This document shows positions 52,802 to 63,483 of a DNA stretch of 64,000 nt, one piece after another. How positions within the stretch are numbered: position 1 is the first letter of the stretch; each line of letters begins with the position of its first letter. The DNA is from Bryobacterales bacterium. GTDB lineage: Bacteria > Acidobacteriota > Terriglobia > Bryobacterales > UBA6623. Location of the stretch: NCBI GenBank assembly GCA_028819235.1, contig JAPPMC010000270.1:62001-126000 (forward strand), read 5' to 3'. A program made the translations under genes and the position numbers. Below the pieces are notes generated by a model. It saw nothing but the letters and a program-made list of their open reading frames with translations. It had not been told where the DNA came from and did not search any database.

Positions 52802-53182
52802 GGCTACCACAATCGCGAATGGACCACCTCCTGTAAAGTCCCCCGACAGCCTGATGCGTCGCGGACGCGCTCTGGCCGGTCGACGCGAGGCAGTTAACCG
52901 CTTGTGGCGCAGCGGTGCGCGCTCTCTGACCAGGTCGGCGACGGAGCAACCAGTCGTTGCCGTTGCCCCCCACGCGCCAAGCTTCTCAAGCCCGGCCTCA
53001 CGAGGTTGTCGCCGAAGTCGGCTGGCGGGTCCGTCGGTGACGCTGGGGGACCCGAAGCCCGGCACGTTCACACTGTGACGGACGGTGGCCACGCGGATCG
53101 CGCCAATCCAGCCCTCCCAGCCCTCGCTCCGGGTGGGATCGGAAGTGACAAGGCCAAGTGTCAGACAGGACCGGCCATTCCG

Positions 53183-54868
53183 CTAGTGAAGGTCGATCAA
53201 GTCCACTCGTTGGGCGTGGAGCCCGTCAGCCGAGCCCGAAATCTCCCCATTCTCTGGAAGCCTCCATGTGAGACTCCTGAAGTGCTTGGGCTCCTTGACA
53301 ACCAAGAACTGCCCCATCATGCCGTTGTCTTCGTGTTCCATGATGTGGCAGTGGTACATGTAGGGAGTCTCGGGATCTGCGTATCGCTCGAACCGCATGA
53401 TAATTCGAACGAGTTCGCCGGGGTGAACCAAGACCGTATCTTTCCACCCGGACTCGACTCCAGTGACTGGATCCCCGTTTCGATCAAGGATTTGGAATTG
53501 CACCAAGTGAACGTGGAAAGGGTGGGGCTGCCCGCCACGATTCCTCACTTCCCAGATCTCGATGTCGCCCAGTCGCACGACTTCATCAATTCTGCCCATA
53601 TCCATTAGCTTGCCGTTGATTGGGAGACCCAACGCTCGATTGCCCCTGCCGCGGCCTCGCTGTCTTGGCCCCCCTGGTCGACCCAGTCCCTCGGTTATCG
53701 GCCCTGCCAAGACCATTGGGCGGGACTTGGCGGCGTGCGACGGATCGATGCGGGTAATGTCGTTGAGCAGCCTCGGAAGGGAGTGAGAGACTCGATTTGC
53801 GGGCTCGGGTACGATCTTCAGCAAGTTCAAGTGACCCGACCCGATTCCTCCGAAGAACGAACCGATCGTCTCCAAGAGCCCAGCTTCCGGGAAGCTCTTG
53901 AGAACGACATCAGCCCCGTCGCTGAAGTCCACAAGGATTTCCGCTCGTTCACCTGGAGCGAGAATCACCCGATTTGTTTCGTGGGCCATATCAAGGAAGC
54001 CGCCATCAGTAGCAATCTGGTGGAACGCACGTTCATCATCGAAGCCGATGTAGTAGATCCGCGCGTTCGAACCGTTCAACAGTCTGAAGCGAACGAGCCG
54101 AGCTTCGACATTGAGAAAGGGGCTCCAAGTCCCGTTGACCAATATAGTGTCCCCGTAAATGGCACCTTGATTCACTGCGAATCGGAATGATCCATCCTCG
54201 TCAAACTGGCGGTCTTGGAGCACAATCGGAATGTCGTCAACGCCGTATGTACTTGGCAAGTCCAGAGCATCGCTATTCTCATCATCGATCCACATGAGGC
54301 CACTGACCCCCCGATAGACCTGTCGCCCGGTTGTTCCATGAGGGTGGGGATGATACCACAATGGAGCGGCCTGTTGATGGACATTGAAACTCGCTGTCCA
54401 CACATCTCCGGGTTCTATTATCTGGTGGGGTGTACCGTCCATACGGGCAGGAACATGCATTCCATGCCAGTGCATTGTCGTAATCTCGTCCAAATTGTTG
54501 TGGACGGTCAAGTCGACTGAGTCACCTTGTCGCAGCCGCACAGTGGGGCCAAGGTATGGGCCGTTTACGCCCGCCGTTGCAGTTTCCCTGCCGGGCAAGA
54601 ATTCTCGTGTGCTCTCGGCGACAGTGAGGCTGAACTGCCGACGGCCCTCCACACGAGTTCCGAATAGTTGGTCAGGAATATTCAGTTCATTATCGAAGGT
54701 CAACCCTCCATTGGTGACGTCGTGGAACACGAGCCAATAGCAAATCAAGGTCGGCAACAAGATAACAGCCAACGCTCCCGCAGTAGCCCACTTCACCCAC
54801 TGGGGCCAATTCGCACAACACGCCGCTGCGCCGTCTGTGCGACCGACTCTCCGATTAGTTTGATTCAT
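53183..54868 (-). CDS. Membrane-anchored multicopper oxidase (CueO/laccase-like)
   Basis: All four copper motifs: HWHGMHVP, HPHPHGTTGRQVYRG, HPFHVHLVQFQ, HCHIMEHEDNGMM; N-terminal TM WATAGALAVILLPTLICYWLVF. Confidence 0.92.
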   Translation of the reverse strand: MNQTNRRVGRTDGAAACCANWPQWVKWATAGALAVILLPTLICYWLVFHDVTNGGLTFDNELNIPDQLFGTRVEGRRQFSLTVAESTREFLPGRETATAGVNGPYLGPTVRLRQGDSVDLTVHNNLDEITTMHWHGMHVPARMDGTPHQIIEPGDVWTASFNVHQQAAPLWYHPHPHGTTGRQVYRGVSGLMWIDDENSDALDLPSTYGVDDIPIVLQDRQFDEDGSFRFAVNQGAIYGDTILVNGTWSPFLNVEARLVRFRLLNGSNARIYYIGFDDERAFHQIATDGGFLDMAHETNRVILAPGERAEILVDFSDGADVVLKSFPEAGLLETIGSFFGGIGSGHLNLLKIVPEPANRVSHSLPRLLNDITRIDPSHAAKSRPMVLAGPITEGLGRPGGPRQRGRGRGNRALGLPINGKLMDMGRIDEVVRLGDIEIWEVRNRGGQPHPFHVHLVQFQILDRNGDPVTGVESGWKDTVLVHPGELVRIIMRFERYADPETPYMYHCHIMEHEDNGMMGQFLVVKEPKHFRSLTWRLPENGEISGSADGLHAQRVDLIDLH

Positions 54869-56188
54869 ATCTGTGTTCTTCCGGTGCTCCATTCGCGATC
54901 TCCATTGAGCGATCCCAAGGCGGTGCAATGCGGTACCACACTCAGCACTGCCGTCCGAACTCCGATGCCGCTACTATGGTCTGCGAAAGACCGAGAGGCG
55001 GTGAGCCACTCCCGGCAAGTTGTGTTGACACTCCTTGAATCGCGCATCTCAGGATCGCGTTCCAGTGCTGTTTCCCCTCCGCTTCGACTCAATTGCCTTA
55101 GGATCCGGCGATCTAGTCCAATGACGGCACGGCAGCAGCTGGATTCTTAGGCCTACCACCACTTAGCAGGCAAGGGGCACAAGAGACAGCGTCCGGAGAA
55201 AGGTAGCTACTGTGCGCAGGGCCCCCACATACGTAAGGAGTCCGCTCTGAGGCAGCGGGTTACGCTGCTGTACTGGGTTACGCTATCGCGCTGATCTCAG
55301 GCCAATCAAGACCCACTGGTCGTTGTGAGCAGTGGGTCATTCACCGCTTGAGGCTCAGGGGGCCGTCCAACGTCCGGAACTGGGGCTGCCGGCGGCGATC
55401 GTCGAAAGCGAGCCCCGGTTCGTTATCGCGTTCAGCGTGCTGTGGGATGAGGAGGACATTGAACTGACATGCCTGTCCGCCTCCAGTTCGGGCGGAACAC
55501 TAGTGGCGAGGCGGAGATCGCTCGTGGGGCGCTGGCAAGTGCAGAAGCAGGAATGTCGCCGACCCGTCGTACGTCCAGCCAGCGAGTAGTCCACCGCAGC
55601 GCCAAGTCAGAGATTGTTGAGGCGGGAGTCGCAGGGAGCCTCCATCTCTGGCACGACGCGGCCGTGCCGACTCTTGACCATTGGCCGAATCAGTCCAAGG
55701 CGCACCAGCCATCGCGTCTAGAGTCACCTCGACCCATACGTCGTGTCTTGGGGCCGCAGTCGCCCCGGGGGGATCTCCGTGGCAATCGCATGGGTTCCGC
55801 TGGCATTCGAGCGCCGGTTCATGTTGAACCAAATGGCGCCCTACTTGACCGGTTTTCCCAATGGCCATCCTTGGCCCGGACAGCACGTCGACAGCCCCCT
55901 ACTGCAAACGTTCGTGGCAGCTGCCTCGTCCTCTCCTGCTGGATACCACCGTCGCGGTCCGAAGTGGTTCCCTCACAGTTACGCATGGGCGGCCGCGACT
56001 CCGGGAAGACGGTTGACAGGCCAAGATGGCCAGCCCAGCGGGCGATCCGCCAAGGTCCGCTCGTGTAACTAGAGAACCGAAGGGCGTGGGATTTGGCGTG
56101 CACCGGCGTTCCTGACCGGCCGTACCGACCGGCGAAGAGACGTCGCAGGGCCCACCGCGTGCCGTAGAATCAGGTTCCGGTACGGGGC

Positions 56189-57749
56189 ATGGACGCGGCC
56201 ACGCGAAAGCGTAGATTGCCGATCGGGATCCAGACGTTCCGCAAGCTCCGCGAAGGCGGCTCGTACTACGTCGACAAGACGGGCTTCGCTGTGCAGCTTG
56301 CCAGTGAAGGCACGCATTTTTTCCTCTCACGTCCGCGTCGGTTTGGCAAGAGCCTCTTTCTCGACACGCTGAAGGAGTTGTTCGTAGGAAACCGACAACT
56401 GTTCCAGGGGCTGGAGGCCGACCGATCCTGGGACTGGTCGGTACGGTATCCGGTGGTGCGCCTTGATTTCGGATCCGTCAACGTGAGTGCGCCCGGGGAT
56501 CTGGACGCGGATCTAACCGAACAAGTACGAGCCATCGAAGACGCCGAGGGTGTGAACCGGCTGGATGACACCGCCCCGGGGGCGATTCCGACATCTCATT
56601 CGGAGCTTGCACCAGAAGCGCGGGCAGCGAGTCGTAGTGTTCGTCGACGAGTACGACAAGCCCATCCTCGATGCACTCGGCGAGCCCAGCATTGCACGCG
56701 CCAATCGCGACTACCTGCGCGGCTTGTACTCCGTCATCAAGTCTTGTGACGCCCACGTGCGCTTCTGCTTCCTCACCGGAGTCAGCAAGTTCTCCAAGGT
56801 GAGCCTATTCTCCGGGCTGAACAATCTGGTCGACATCACGCTCGAGCCGGCCTTCTCGGCAGTCTGCGGCTATACCGAGCACGACCTCGGCACCGTTTTC
56901 GCACCGGAACTGCACGGACTCGACCGAGAGAGGATCCGCGAGTGGTACAACGGCTACAGTTGGGGCGGCACGGAGAGGGTTTACAACCCTATCGACGTGC
57001 TGCTCCTATTTCGCAAGCGCCGCTTCGGGGCGTGGTGGTTTGAGACTGGATCTCCCGCCTTCCTCATCGACAGCCTCGTCGCTCGTGGGGTTCATACCGC
57101 CTCGCTTCAGGGGATGCGAGCCACGGACGAGCTGCTTTCCGCGTTCGATGTGGACACCATGTCGACGGAGGCGCTGCTGTTCCAGACCGGCTACCTCACG
57201 CTGCTCGACGCCGGTGAGGAAGACGGGGAGTGGATCTACCGGCTGGGCTATCCAAACAGGGAAGTGCGCCAAAGCCTCAACCGCACACTGCTCGGCGCCC
57301 TGCTGCCAGACGGGGCTCCGGATGTGAAGGCCACGAATCTCATACGGCGACAGCTCCGAAAGGCAGACCTCAGTGGAATCGAAAGGTCTCTTCGGGGGCT
57401 TTTTGCTGGCATACCTGCCGACTGGCACAGGCGCGACAAGATCGCCAAGTACGAAGGCTACTACGCCACCGTAGTCTATTCCTCCTTCACGGGGCTGGGT
57501 GTGGATGTGAGAGTCGAGGACGCCAGTAACGCGGGTCGCTTGGACATGGCTGTGCGGGCGTACGGCCGGGTCTACCTGCTTGAGTTTAAGGTTCAGGAGC
57601 AGGCCGGTGTCGGCTCGGCGATGGCACAGCTGAAGGACCGGGGCTACGCGAACAAGTACCGGCATCTGGACGAGACCGTGCACTTGCTTGGGATGGAGTT
57701 CAGCTCCAAAGAGCGGAATCTGGTGCGATTCGACGTGGATCTGGCTTGA
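56189..57749 (+). pseudogene. AAA-ATPase-like / PD-(D/E)XK nuclease superfamily protein interrupted by a frameshift
   Basis: N-terminal half (LPIGIQTFRKLREGGSYYVDKTGFAVQLASEGTHFFLSRPRRFGKSLFLDTLKELF) in one frame, remainder (RFRHLIRSLHQKRGQRVVVFVDEYDKPILDAL...RLDMAVRAYGRVYLLEFKVQEQ) in another; switch at CCCCGGGGG 56574-56582. Confidence 0.8.
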
Positions 57750-57910
57750 TCGGAGGGGCTCTGGGCCGCTGGTGCATGGAGCGACGCCTTGTTACTGGCG
57801 AAGCAGGCGGTTGGCGGATCGGACGGGGCAATGGACGGGACTGGCGCTAGGCGCAGGCAGCTTGGTTCGTGGGCTTGCAAATCGTGAGGCGGATGGACAG
57901 CACGGCTGCC

Positions 57911-57938
57911 CGTTCCTGCCGCCGCGGCGGCAGGAACG
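57911..57938. repeat. Perfect 28-nt palindrome (possible terminator or protein-binding site)
   Basis: CGTTCCTGCCGCCG|CGGCGGCAGGAACG, 14+14 nt, no mismatch, 162 nt downstream of the AAA/PD-(D/E)XK stop codon; no T-tract. Confidence 0.8.
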
Positions 57939-58612
57939 CTTAGGAGACACTGGCTCCAAAGTCCTGCAGGGGCGTCGAACGGCCCGGCCAGCAGCGCAAG
58001 ACAGGAACACCGTGCAGCCGGCGACGCGGCACGGGGGAATGTGGCGGCAATGGAATGCACTTGGCCCAGAATGCCGCAGCTGGACCGGGGCACCGCCGGC
58101 TACGCAAGCGCGCTCCGCCGCGCACAACGGCTCAGCCGCCTCAATTGGCCATCTTGGCGTTGCGTCCGCTGGGTGGGGCCCGCATGGGTTGCAACACGAG
58201 CCGTCGGCTTCTCAGGGCAGGGCCGATGGAGCAATGAGGGTCCCCTGCCCGATGAGCCCTCCGTCGCCCCGACGCGAGACCCGGTCAAGCCGACCTCTTG
58301 GGGGGACTCTCCTGTGTCGTAGTCCTTAGCGCGTCGGCCACCGATACGGTCAGGTGTCCCAGTCCGATCCTCGCTTGCGCGCGCCCCTCACGAGGGCCGG
58401 CCAGCCAGGGGATCCCCGCGCGACGACCGTCTCAGCGTCTGCTCGGCCCCAGCTCACTGCCTGTCCTGCCAACCTGCCAATCGCACGAGCGACGGTGGGA
58501 CTGGTACAGTGCTATGAAGGCAGACTTGAAATTCGAGCGGCACTGCCTTCGCCATCCATGGTTGGGGATCATTGGCGCGCGCCGCGGCACCAGTAGGACA
58601 AGGGGGAATCTG

Positions 58613-61600
58613 ATGAGACTGAATCGATCATACGTGATTGGGTCGCTGGTCCTGTTGCTCACAGTGGCGGGCCTAGCCCAGCAGAACGCAACACTGACCG
58701 GCACGGTCAGCGACGGCACGGGGGCGGTGATCCCGTCCGCCGAGGTCGTGATCATGAACACCGAGACCGGTGAGACATACACGACCACGACCAACGCCAC
58801 GGGAACCTACACGATCCCGTTCATCAAGCCTGGGACGTTCGAGCTGATCGTCTCGACGCCGGGCTTCAAGCAGTACACCCGGGCCGGCATTCGCCTTGAC
58901 ACGGCCTCCAGCGCGCGGGCCGACGCAGTTCTGGAGCTGGGCGAGGTCACCGAGTCGGTTACGGTCGAGGCCGACGTTCCGCTTCTCAAGACGGAGAACT
59001 CTTCCGTCGGGGGCGTGATCCAGAACAGATCCATCGCGAACATGCCGCTACTGGGCCGGCGCGCTGCGCAATTGGTCCGCCTGAGCGGATTCGTTGTCCA
59101 GAGAGGGACCGGATCCCAGTTCCAGATCGCCGGCGGGCGCAGCAACAACGCGATGTGGACGCTGGACGGCGGTTCGACCCAGAACATCTTGCTGGGCGTG
59201 GCGTCGCTTAACTACGACCCGCCGATCGAGGCGCTCGAGGAGATGAACGTCGAAGTCTCGAATTACAAGGCGGAGATGGGCCGCTCGGGCGGCGGATTCA
59301 TCCAGATGACCACCAAGTCCGGGACCAACTCGTTCCACGGAGCGCTTTACGAGTTCGTGCGCAACGACGCAATGGACTCCCGGCACTTCTTCGCGGGAGC
59401 GAACAAGCAGGTGCTCCGCCGCAACCAGTTCGGGTGGGCCTTAGGCGGTCCTATCGTCAAGGACAGGACTTTCTTCTTCGGCAGCCAGGAGTACACCCTA
59501 CAGCGGACCGCGAGCCCGCGCATCGAGAACATCCCAAACCCGGCCGAGTGGACGGGGGACTTTTCCGGCATCGGCGCGACTGTCAGGAATCCTGTGACGG
59601 GAGATCCGGTGCCGAACAACATCATCCCGGCCAGCGAGCAGGACCCGGTCGGTGCGGCGGTCGCACAGTTCTGGCCGCAGCCGAACATCGCGGGCCGACC
59701 GACGCGCAGCCGGAACTTCACCAACAACGCCCGCAACATCAACGACAACAACACACTCTCGCTGCGAGTGGACCACACGCTCGGGCAGCGCCACCGTATC
59801 TACGGGCGCTACGTGCACACCGTGGGAGACCGAGAAGACTTCAAGGACATCTGGCCGCTGCCGGTCCACAACAATCAGCGCATCATCGACTACCACTACT
59901 TCAACTGGTCGGTCACGGAGATTTCCAACCTGACGAACAGGCTGGTCACGGAGAACCGCTTCACGTGGAACAAGCGCAAGTGGCATCCGACGATCGCTGC
60001 CAAGGGGCTGGGATTCTCGGAGCAGATCGGATTTAGGGGGAACAATCCGGAGTTCTTCCCGGGCTTCGGCTTCGCCGGCGGCATCCAGCGCATCGGTCGC
60101 GGGGGAGGCCAAGAGAGGCGGCAGTTTCCTATCCGCGACAACCACATCGTCTCCAATTGGACCTACGTCAGCGGCAAGCACACCCTGAAGTGGGGCGGCG
60201 AATTCCGCTGGTCGATAAACGACGACGTGTTCTTGCCAAGCGCTGGCGGATCTATGAACTTCAACGGCAACGCGACCGGAGATCCGGTTGCCGCCCTGCT
60301 CTATGGCTGGGTCGCCGGCGGCAGCCGGGTCGAGACGTTCCTGATCCGGAGCAGGGCCAACGCCATGGGCATGTACTTTCAGGACGACTGGAAGGTGAAT
60401 TCCAAGCTGGCCCTCAACCTTGGCCTTCGATGGGACTTTGACACGCCGCGCTTCGAAGCAATCGACAACCGTCAGAATTCGTTCGACGCGAGCGCCACTA
60501 ACCCGGCCTGCAACTGCCCTGGCCTGATCACTTGGTCAGGCCGCGACGCGCGGGGCGGTAGCAAATACGCCCATAATTTCGTCTACGGCAACATTGGGCC
60601 ACGCGTTGGCATCTCATACCGTGTCGACGACGACTGGGTCATTCGGGCGGGCGCTTCGATCGTCTACACGGGACAGTACGACCAAGCGACCCCGGTCGTT
60701 ACGAACGCCGGATTCTCTCTCCAGGGGTCATTCGGCACGCTGCGACCGACAGACGCAGCATTCCTGCTGCGCGACGGCCTGCCTGCGATCGCGGTACCAA
60801 GTGAGGCTGATCTGATCCCCGGGTTCGGCGCGGTCGCGATTGGCGACAAGCCGGTCTTCTCGCCGCAGTTCTTCCAGCCGGAGGACCGGCCCAATCCTTA
60901 CCTGCTGACGTATAACTTCAACATCCAGCGGCGGCTGCCTGGGGACATGCTGTTCGAAATCGGCTACCTGTCCACCGTCGGCAAGAAGCTCACGATCCCG
61001 GGTTCGGCGACTCAGAACCAGATCCACCCTTCGCACGTCGGTCTGATCGACAGCGAGGGCCGCGCGGCGCAGGTACTGCGCCCCTTCCCGCAGTTCTCCA
61101 ATGTGGTGATGATCTCGCCTACATTCGGGAGTTCCGAGTATCACGGGGTGAACTTCAAGCTCGAGAAGCGCTACTCAAGCGGCCTGCAGTTCCAGACGAA
61201 TTACACATGGTCTAAGGCCATGGACGATGTCGAAGGCCGGAATGAGCTGGGCGGCGAGGCGGGCAACGTGCCATTCGCGGATCAGTACAACCGGAGGATC
61301 GCCTGGTCATTGGGTGGCAGTCACATCGCGCACCGGGGGATTGTGAGCGTCGTCTACGACATCCCGCTTGGGCGCGGGCGCGCTGTTCCCTTCAACAACG
61401 CCGCGCTCAACGGCATTCTCGGTGGGTGGTCGATCGGCTCGATCGTTGAGGCCCGGACGGGACCGCCGTTCTCCCTGTACTGGGGCAATGCCAGCCAAGT
61501 CTACCCGACGGCAGCTCGCGTTAGGGCTGACGCCAGCGCGCCCTACAGTCAGAACGGCGCATGGCGTGACAACGTCCGCGGAGAGACTTTCTTTGACACC

Positions 61601-61885
61601 TCTGGCTTCCATCGGCCGGCGCGCTTCACGTTCGGCAACGTAGGGCGAAACGCCTTCATCGCACCAGGCGCTCTGCGCGCTGACGTGTCGGTCATCAAAG
61701 AGATCACCCTGCCTTGGGAGGGGCACTCGGTCCAGTTCCGTGGTGAGGTCATCAATCTGCCCAACCGGGCGAACTTTGGTCTGCCGCAGGGCAACCGACA
61801 GAACCGCGCCTTCGGTCGGATCACCAGCCTCACCCCCGGTGCCTCCGGGCGAATCCTGCAGCTTGGGCTGCGGTACGGCTTCTAG
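58613..61885 (+). CDS. TonB-dependent receptor with carboxypeptidase-regulatory-like domain (Oar-like)
   Basis: MRLNRSYVIGSLVLLLTVAGLAQQNATLTGTVSDGTGAVIPSAEVVIMNTETGETYTTTTNATGTYTIPFIKPGTFEL...; C-terminal ASGRILQLGLRYGF; start trimmed from the ORF-track 58298. Confidence 0.9.
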   Translation: MRLNRSYVIGSLVLLLTVAGLAQQNATLTGTVSDGTGAVIPSAEVVIMNTETGETYTTTTNATGTYTIPFIKPGTFELIVSTPGFKQYTRAGIRLDTASSARADAVLELGEVTESVTVEADVPLLKTENSSVGGVIQNRSIANMPLLGRRAAQLVRLSGFVVQRGTGSQFQIAGGRSNNAMWTLDGGSTQNILLGVASLNYDPPIEALEEMNVEVSNYKAEMGRSGGGFIQMTTKSGTNSFHGALYEFVRNDAMDSRHFFAGANKQVLRRNQFGWALGGPIVKDRTFFFGSQEYTLQRTASPRIENIPNPAEWTGDFSGIGATVRNPVTGDPVPNNIIPASEQDPVGAAVAQFWPQPNIAGRPTRSRNFTNNARNINDNNTLSLRVDHTLGQRHRIYGRYVHTVGDREDFKDIWPLPVHNNQRIIDYHYFNWSVTEISNLTNRLVTENRFTWNKRKWHPTIAAKGLGFSEQIGFRGNNPEFFPGFGFAGGIQRIGRGGGQERRQFPIRDNHIVSNWTYVSGKHTLKWGGEFRWSINDDVFLPSAGGSMNFNGNATGDPVAALLYGWVAGGSRVETFLIRSRANAMGMYFQDDWKVNSKLALNLGLRWDFDTPRFEAIDNRQNSFDASATNPACNCPGLITWSGRDARGGSKYAHNFVYGNIGPRVGISYRVDDDWVIRAGASIVYTGQYDQATPVVTNAGFSLQGSFGTLRPTDAAFLLRDGLPAIAVPSEADLIPGFGAVAIGDKPVFSPQFFQPEDRPNPYLLTYNFNIQRRLPGDMLFEIGYLSTVGKKLTIPGSATQNQIHPSHVGLIDSEGRAAQVLRPFPQFSNVVMISPTFGSSEYHGVNFKLEKRYSSGLQFQTNYTWSKAMDDVEGRNELGGEAGNVPFADQYNRRIAWSLGGSHIAHRGIVSVVYDIPLGRGRAVPFNNAALNGILGGWSIGSIVEARTGPPFSLYWGNASQVYPTAARVRADASAPYSQNGAWRDNVRGETFFDTSGFHRPARFTFGNVGRNAFIAPGALRADVSVIKEITLPWEGHSVQFRGEVINLPNRANFGLPQGNRQNRAFGRITSLTPGASGRILQLGLRYGF

Positions 61886-61908
61886 AACCAGCCTCCGGGC
61901 AAACGTTC

Positions 61909-61937
61909 AGCGGGGCGGCAAGATCTGCCGCCCCGCT
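61909..61937 (+). terminator. Strong hairpin downstream of the TonB receptor (12-bp perfect stem)
   Basis: AGCGGGGCGGCA-AGATC-TGCCGCCCCGCT, 24 nt after the stop codon; no long U-tract. Confidence 0.65.
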
Positions 61938-61990
61938 CGCCGTTTCCGGTCGGAGTCTGAGGCGGGATCCGCATGTTCCAGAATGGACGC

Positions 61991-62971
61991 ATGAGAAGAA
62001 CGATCCTCGCGGCTGTCGCGATGGCCGCTCCGGCGCTGGCGTCGGAAGCCGTTACGCTTCAGCGGAGCGGCGACCGGATCGAAGTCACCATCGGCACCAC
62101 TCCGTTCACGGCCTTCTACTTCGGTGGGAGTACGACCAAACCGTATCTGCACCCGTTGCGCGCCGCGGATGGCACGGCGGTCACACGGGGCTTCCCGATG
62201 GAGGATATCGAGGGCGAGCAGCGGGATCACCCGCACCACCGTGGAGCTTGGTTCAGCCATGGGAACGTCAACGGCGTTGACTTCTGGGCGAACGAGGTTG
62301 AGCAGCGTGGGCGAGGGTTGCCAAAGGGAACGATATCGCTCGAGGCGGTGCGCTCCTCAGGATCCGGCACGCCATCCGGAGTCATCGAGGCGACCCTGAC
62401 TTGGAAGGGACCTGAGGGGGAGCCGCTGGTCAAAGAGCAGCGACGCATGGACTTCTCCCGAAAAGGGGACCGAAACACCGTGGACTTCGACATAGTCCTG
62501 ACCGCGCTACAGGAATCGGTCAAGTTCGCGGATACCAAGGAAGGGACCTTCGCCATAAGGCTTGCCACGGAGCTCGAGGAACAGCATCTTCGGGCTAAGG
62601 GCATTCCGCGGACGGGGCGAATCTGGAACGCAGAGGGTCTGCAGACAGAGGCCGGAGCGTGGGGCAAACGGGCGACGTGGGTGGACTACTCGGGCAGCAT
62701 CTCCGGCAAGCCGCTGGGCGTGGCGATCCTGGACCATCCGGCCAACCCGAAGCATCCGACTTACTGGCACGTGCGGGGGTACGGACTGTTCGCGGCGAAC
62801 GCGTTTGGAGAGCACGACTTCCACGCCGACCCCAAGCGGGACGGTAGCATGACAATCTCCCGGGGAGAAAGCCTTCGGTTCCGGTACCGGGTCCTGATTC
62901 ATCCCGGCCGCACGGCGGACGCCGGGATTGATGCCGAGTTCGACGCTTGGGCCGGATCGGGCGGGAACTAG
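61991..62971 (+). CDS. DUF6807 (PmoA-like) family secreted protein
   Basis: Signal peptide MRRTILAAVAMAAPALASE; YLHPLRAADGTAVTRGFPMEDIEGEQRDHPHHRGAWFSHGNVNGVDFWAN; FRYRVLIHPG C-terminus. Confidence 0.82.
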   Translation: MRRTILAAVAMAAPALASEAVTLQRSGDRIEVTIGTTPFTAFYFGGSTTKPYLHPLRAADGTAVTRGFPMEDIEGEQRDHPHHRGAWFSHGNVNGVDFWANEVEQRGRGLPKGTISLEAVRSSGSGTPSGVIEATLTWKGPEGEPLVKEQRRMDFSRKGDRNTVDFDIVLTALQESVKFADTKEGTFAIRLATELEEQHLRAKGIPRTGRIWNAEGLQTEAGAWGKRATWVDYSGSISGKPLGVAILDHPANPKHPTYWHVRGYGLFAANAFGEHDFHADPKRDGSMTISRGESLRFRYRVLIHPGRTADAGIDAEFDAWAGSGGN

Positions 62972-62987
62972 GGTTGTCACGGGACGG

Positions 62988-63365
62988 ATGCGGCACGCCA
63001 GAGCGGTCTTTAGAAGCTGGGTGCAAGACGCCTGGAGCTCAATCCCTGAGTCGATCCGCGAGCAATTCTCAAATCTGGTGATCGCGGTCGAGGACGAACC
63101 GACCCACGAACAGCTCCATGCAGCGCGTGTGCCGCCGGGGGACACTCTCCTCGGCCTGTACGAGGGAGTGCCGCTCAAGCGCCGCGGATGGCACTACCAG
63201 ATGGCGTTGCCGGACCAGATCACCCTATTCCAAGGCCCCCTCGAGCGCATGGCGGGTCCCGACGTCCAGCAGGCGATCTACGAAACCCTCTGGCATGAGC
63301 TTGCGCACCACATCGGCATGACCGAAGCGGAAGTACAGCAAGCGGAGCGCCGCAAGTTTGGCTGA
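62988..63365 (+). CDS. Small metallopeptidase (zincin-like, PF06262-type)
   Basis: LVIAVEDEPTHEQL...LLGLYEGVPL...ITLFQGPLERMAGPDVQQAIYETLWHELAHHIGMTEAEV (HExxHH motif). Confidence 0.85.
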   Translation: MRHARAVFRSWVQDAWSSIPESIREQFSNLVIAVEDEPTHEQLHAARVPPGDTLLGLYEGVPLKRRGWHYQMALPDQITLFQGPLERMAGPDVQQAIYETLWHELAHHIGMTEAEVQQAERRKFG

Positions 63366-63483
63366 TACGCCGGATGCGGACTGCACCTGGTACGGAGTGC
63401 GGTCATTCCGACCGTGGATCGTCCCACAATGTTCGAGATGGCAGAAAGCGGGAGATCTGCAGTTCCAGAGCGAATCGGGGAGA

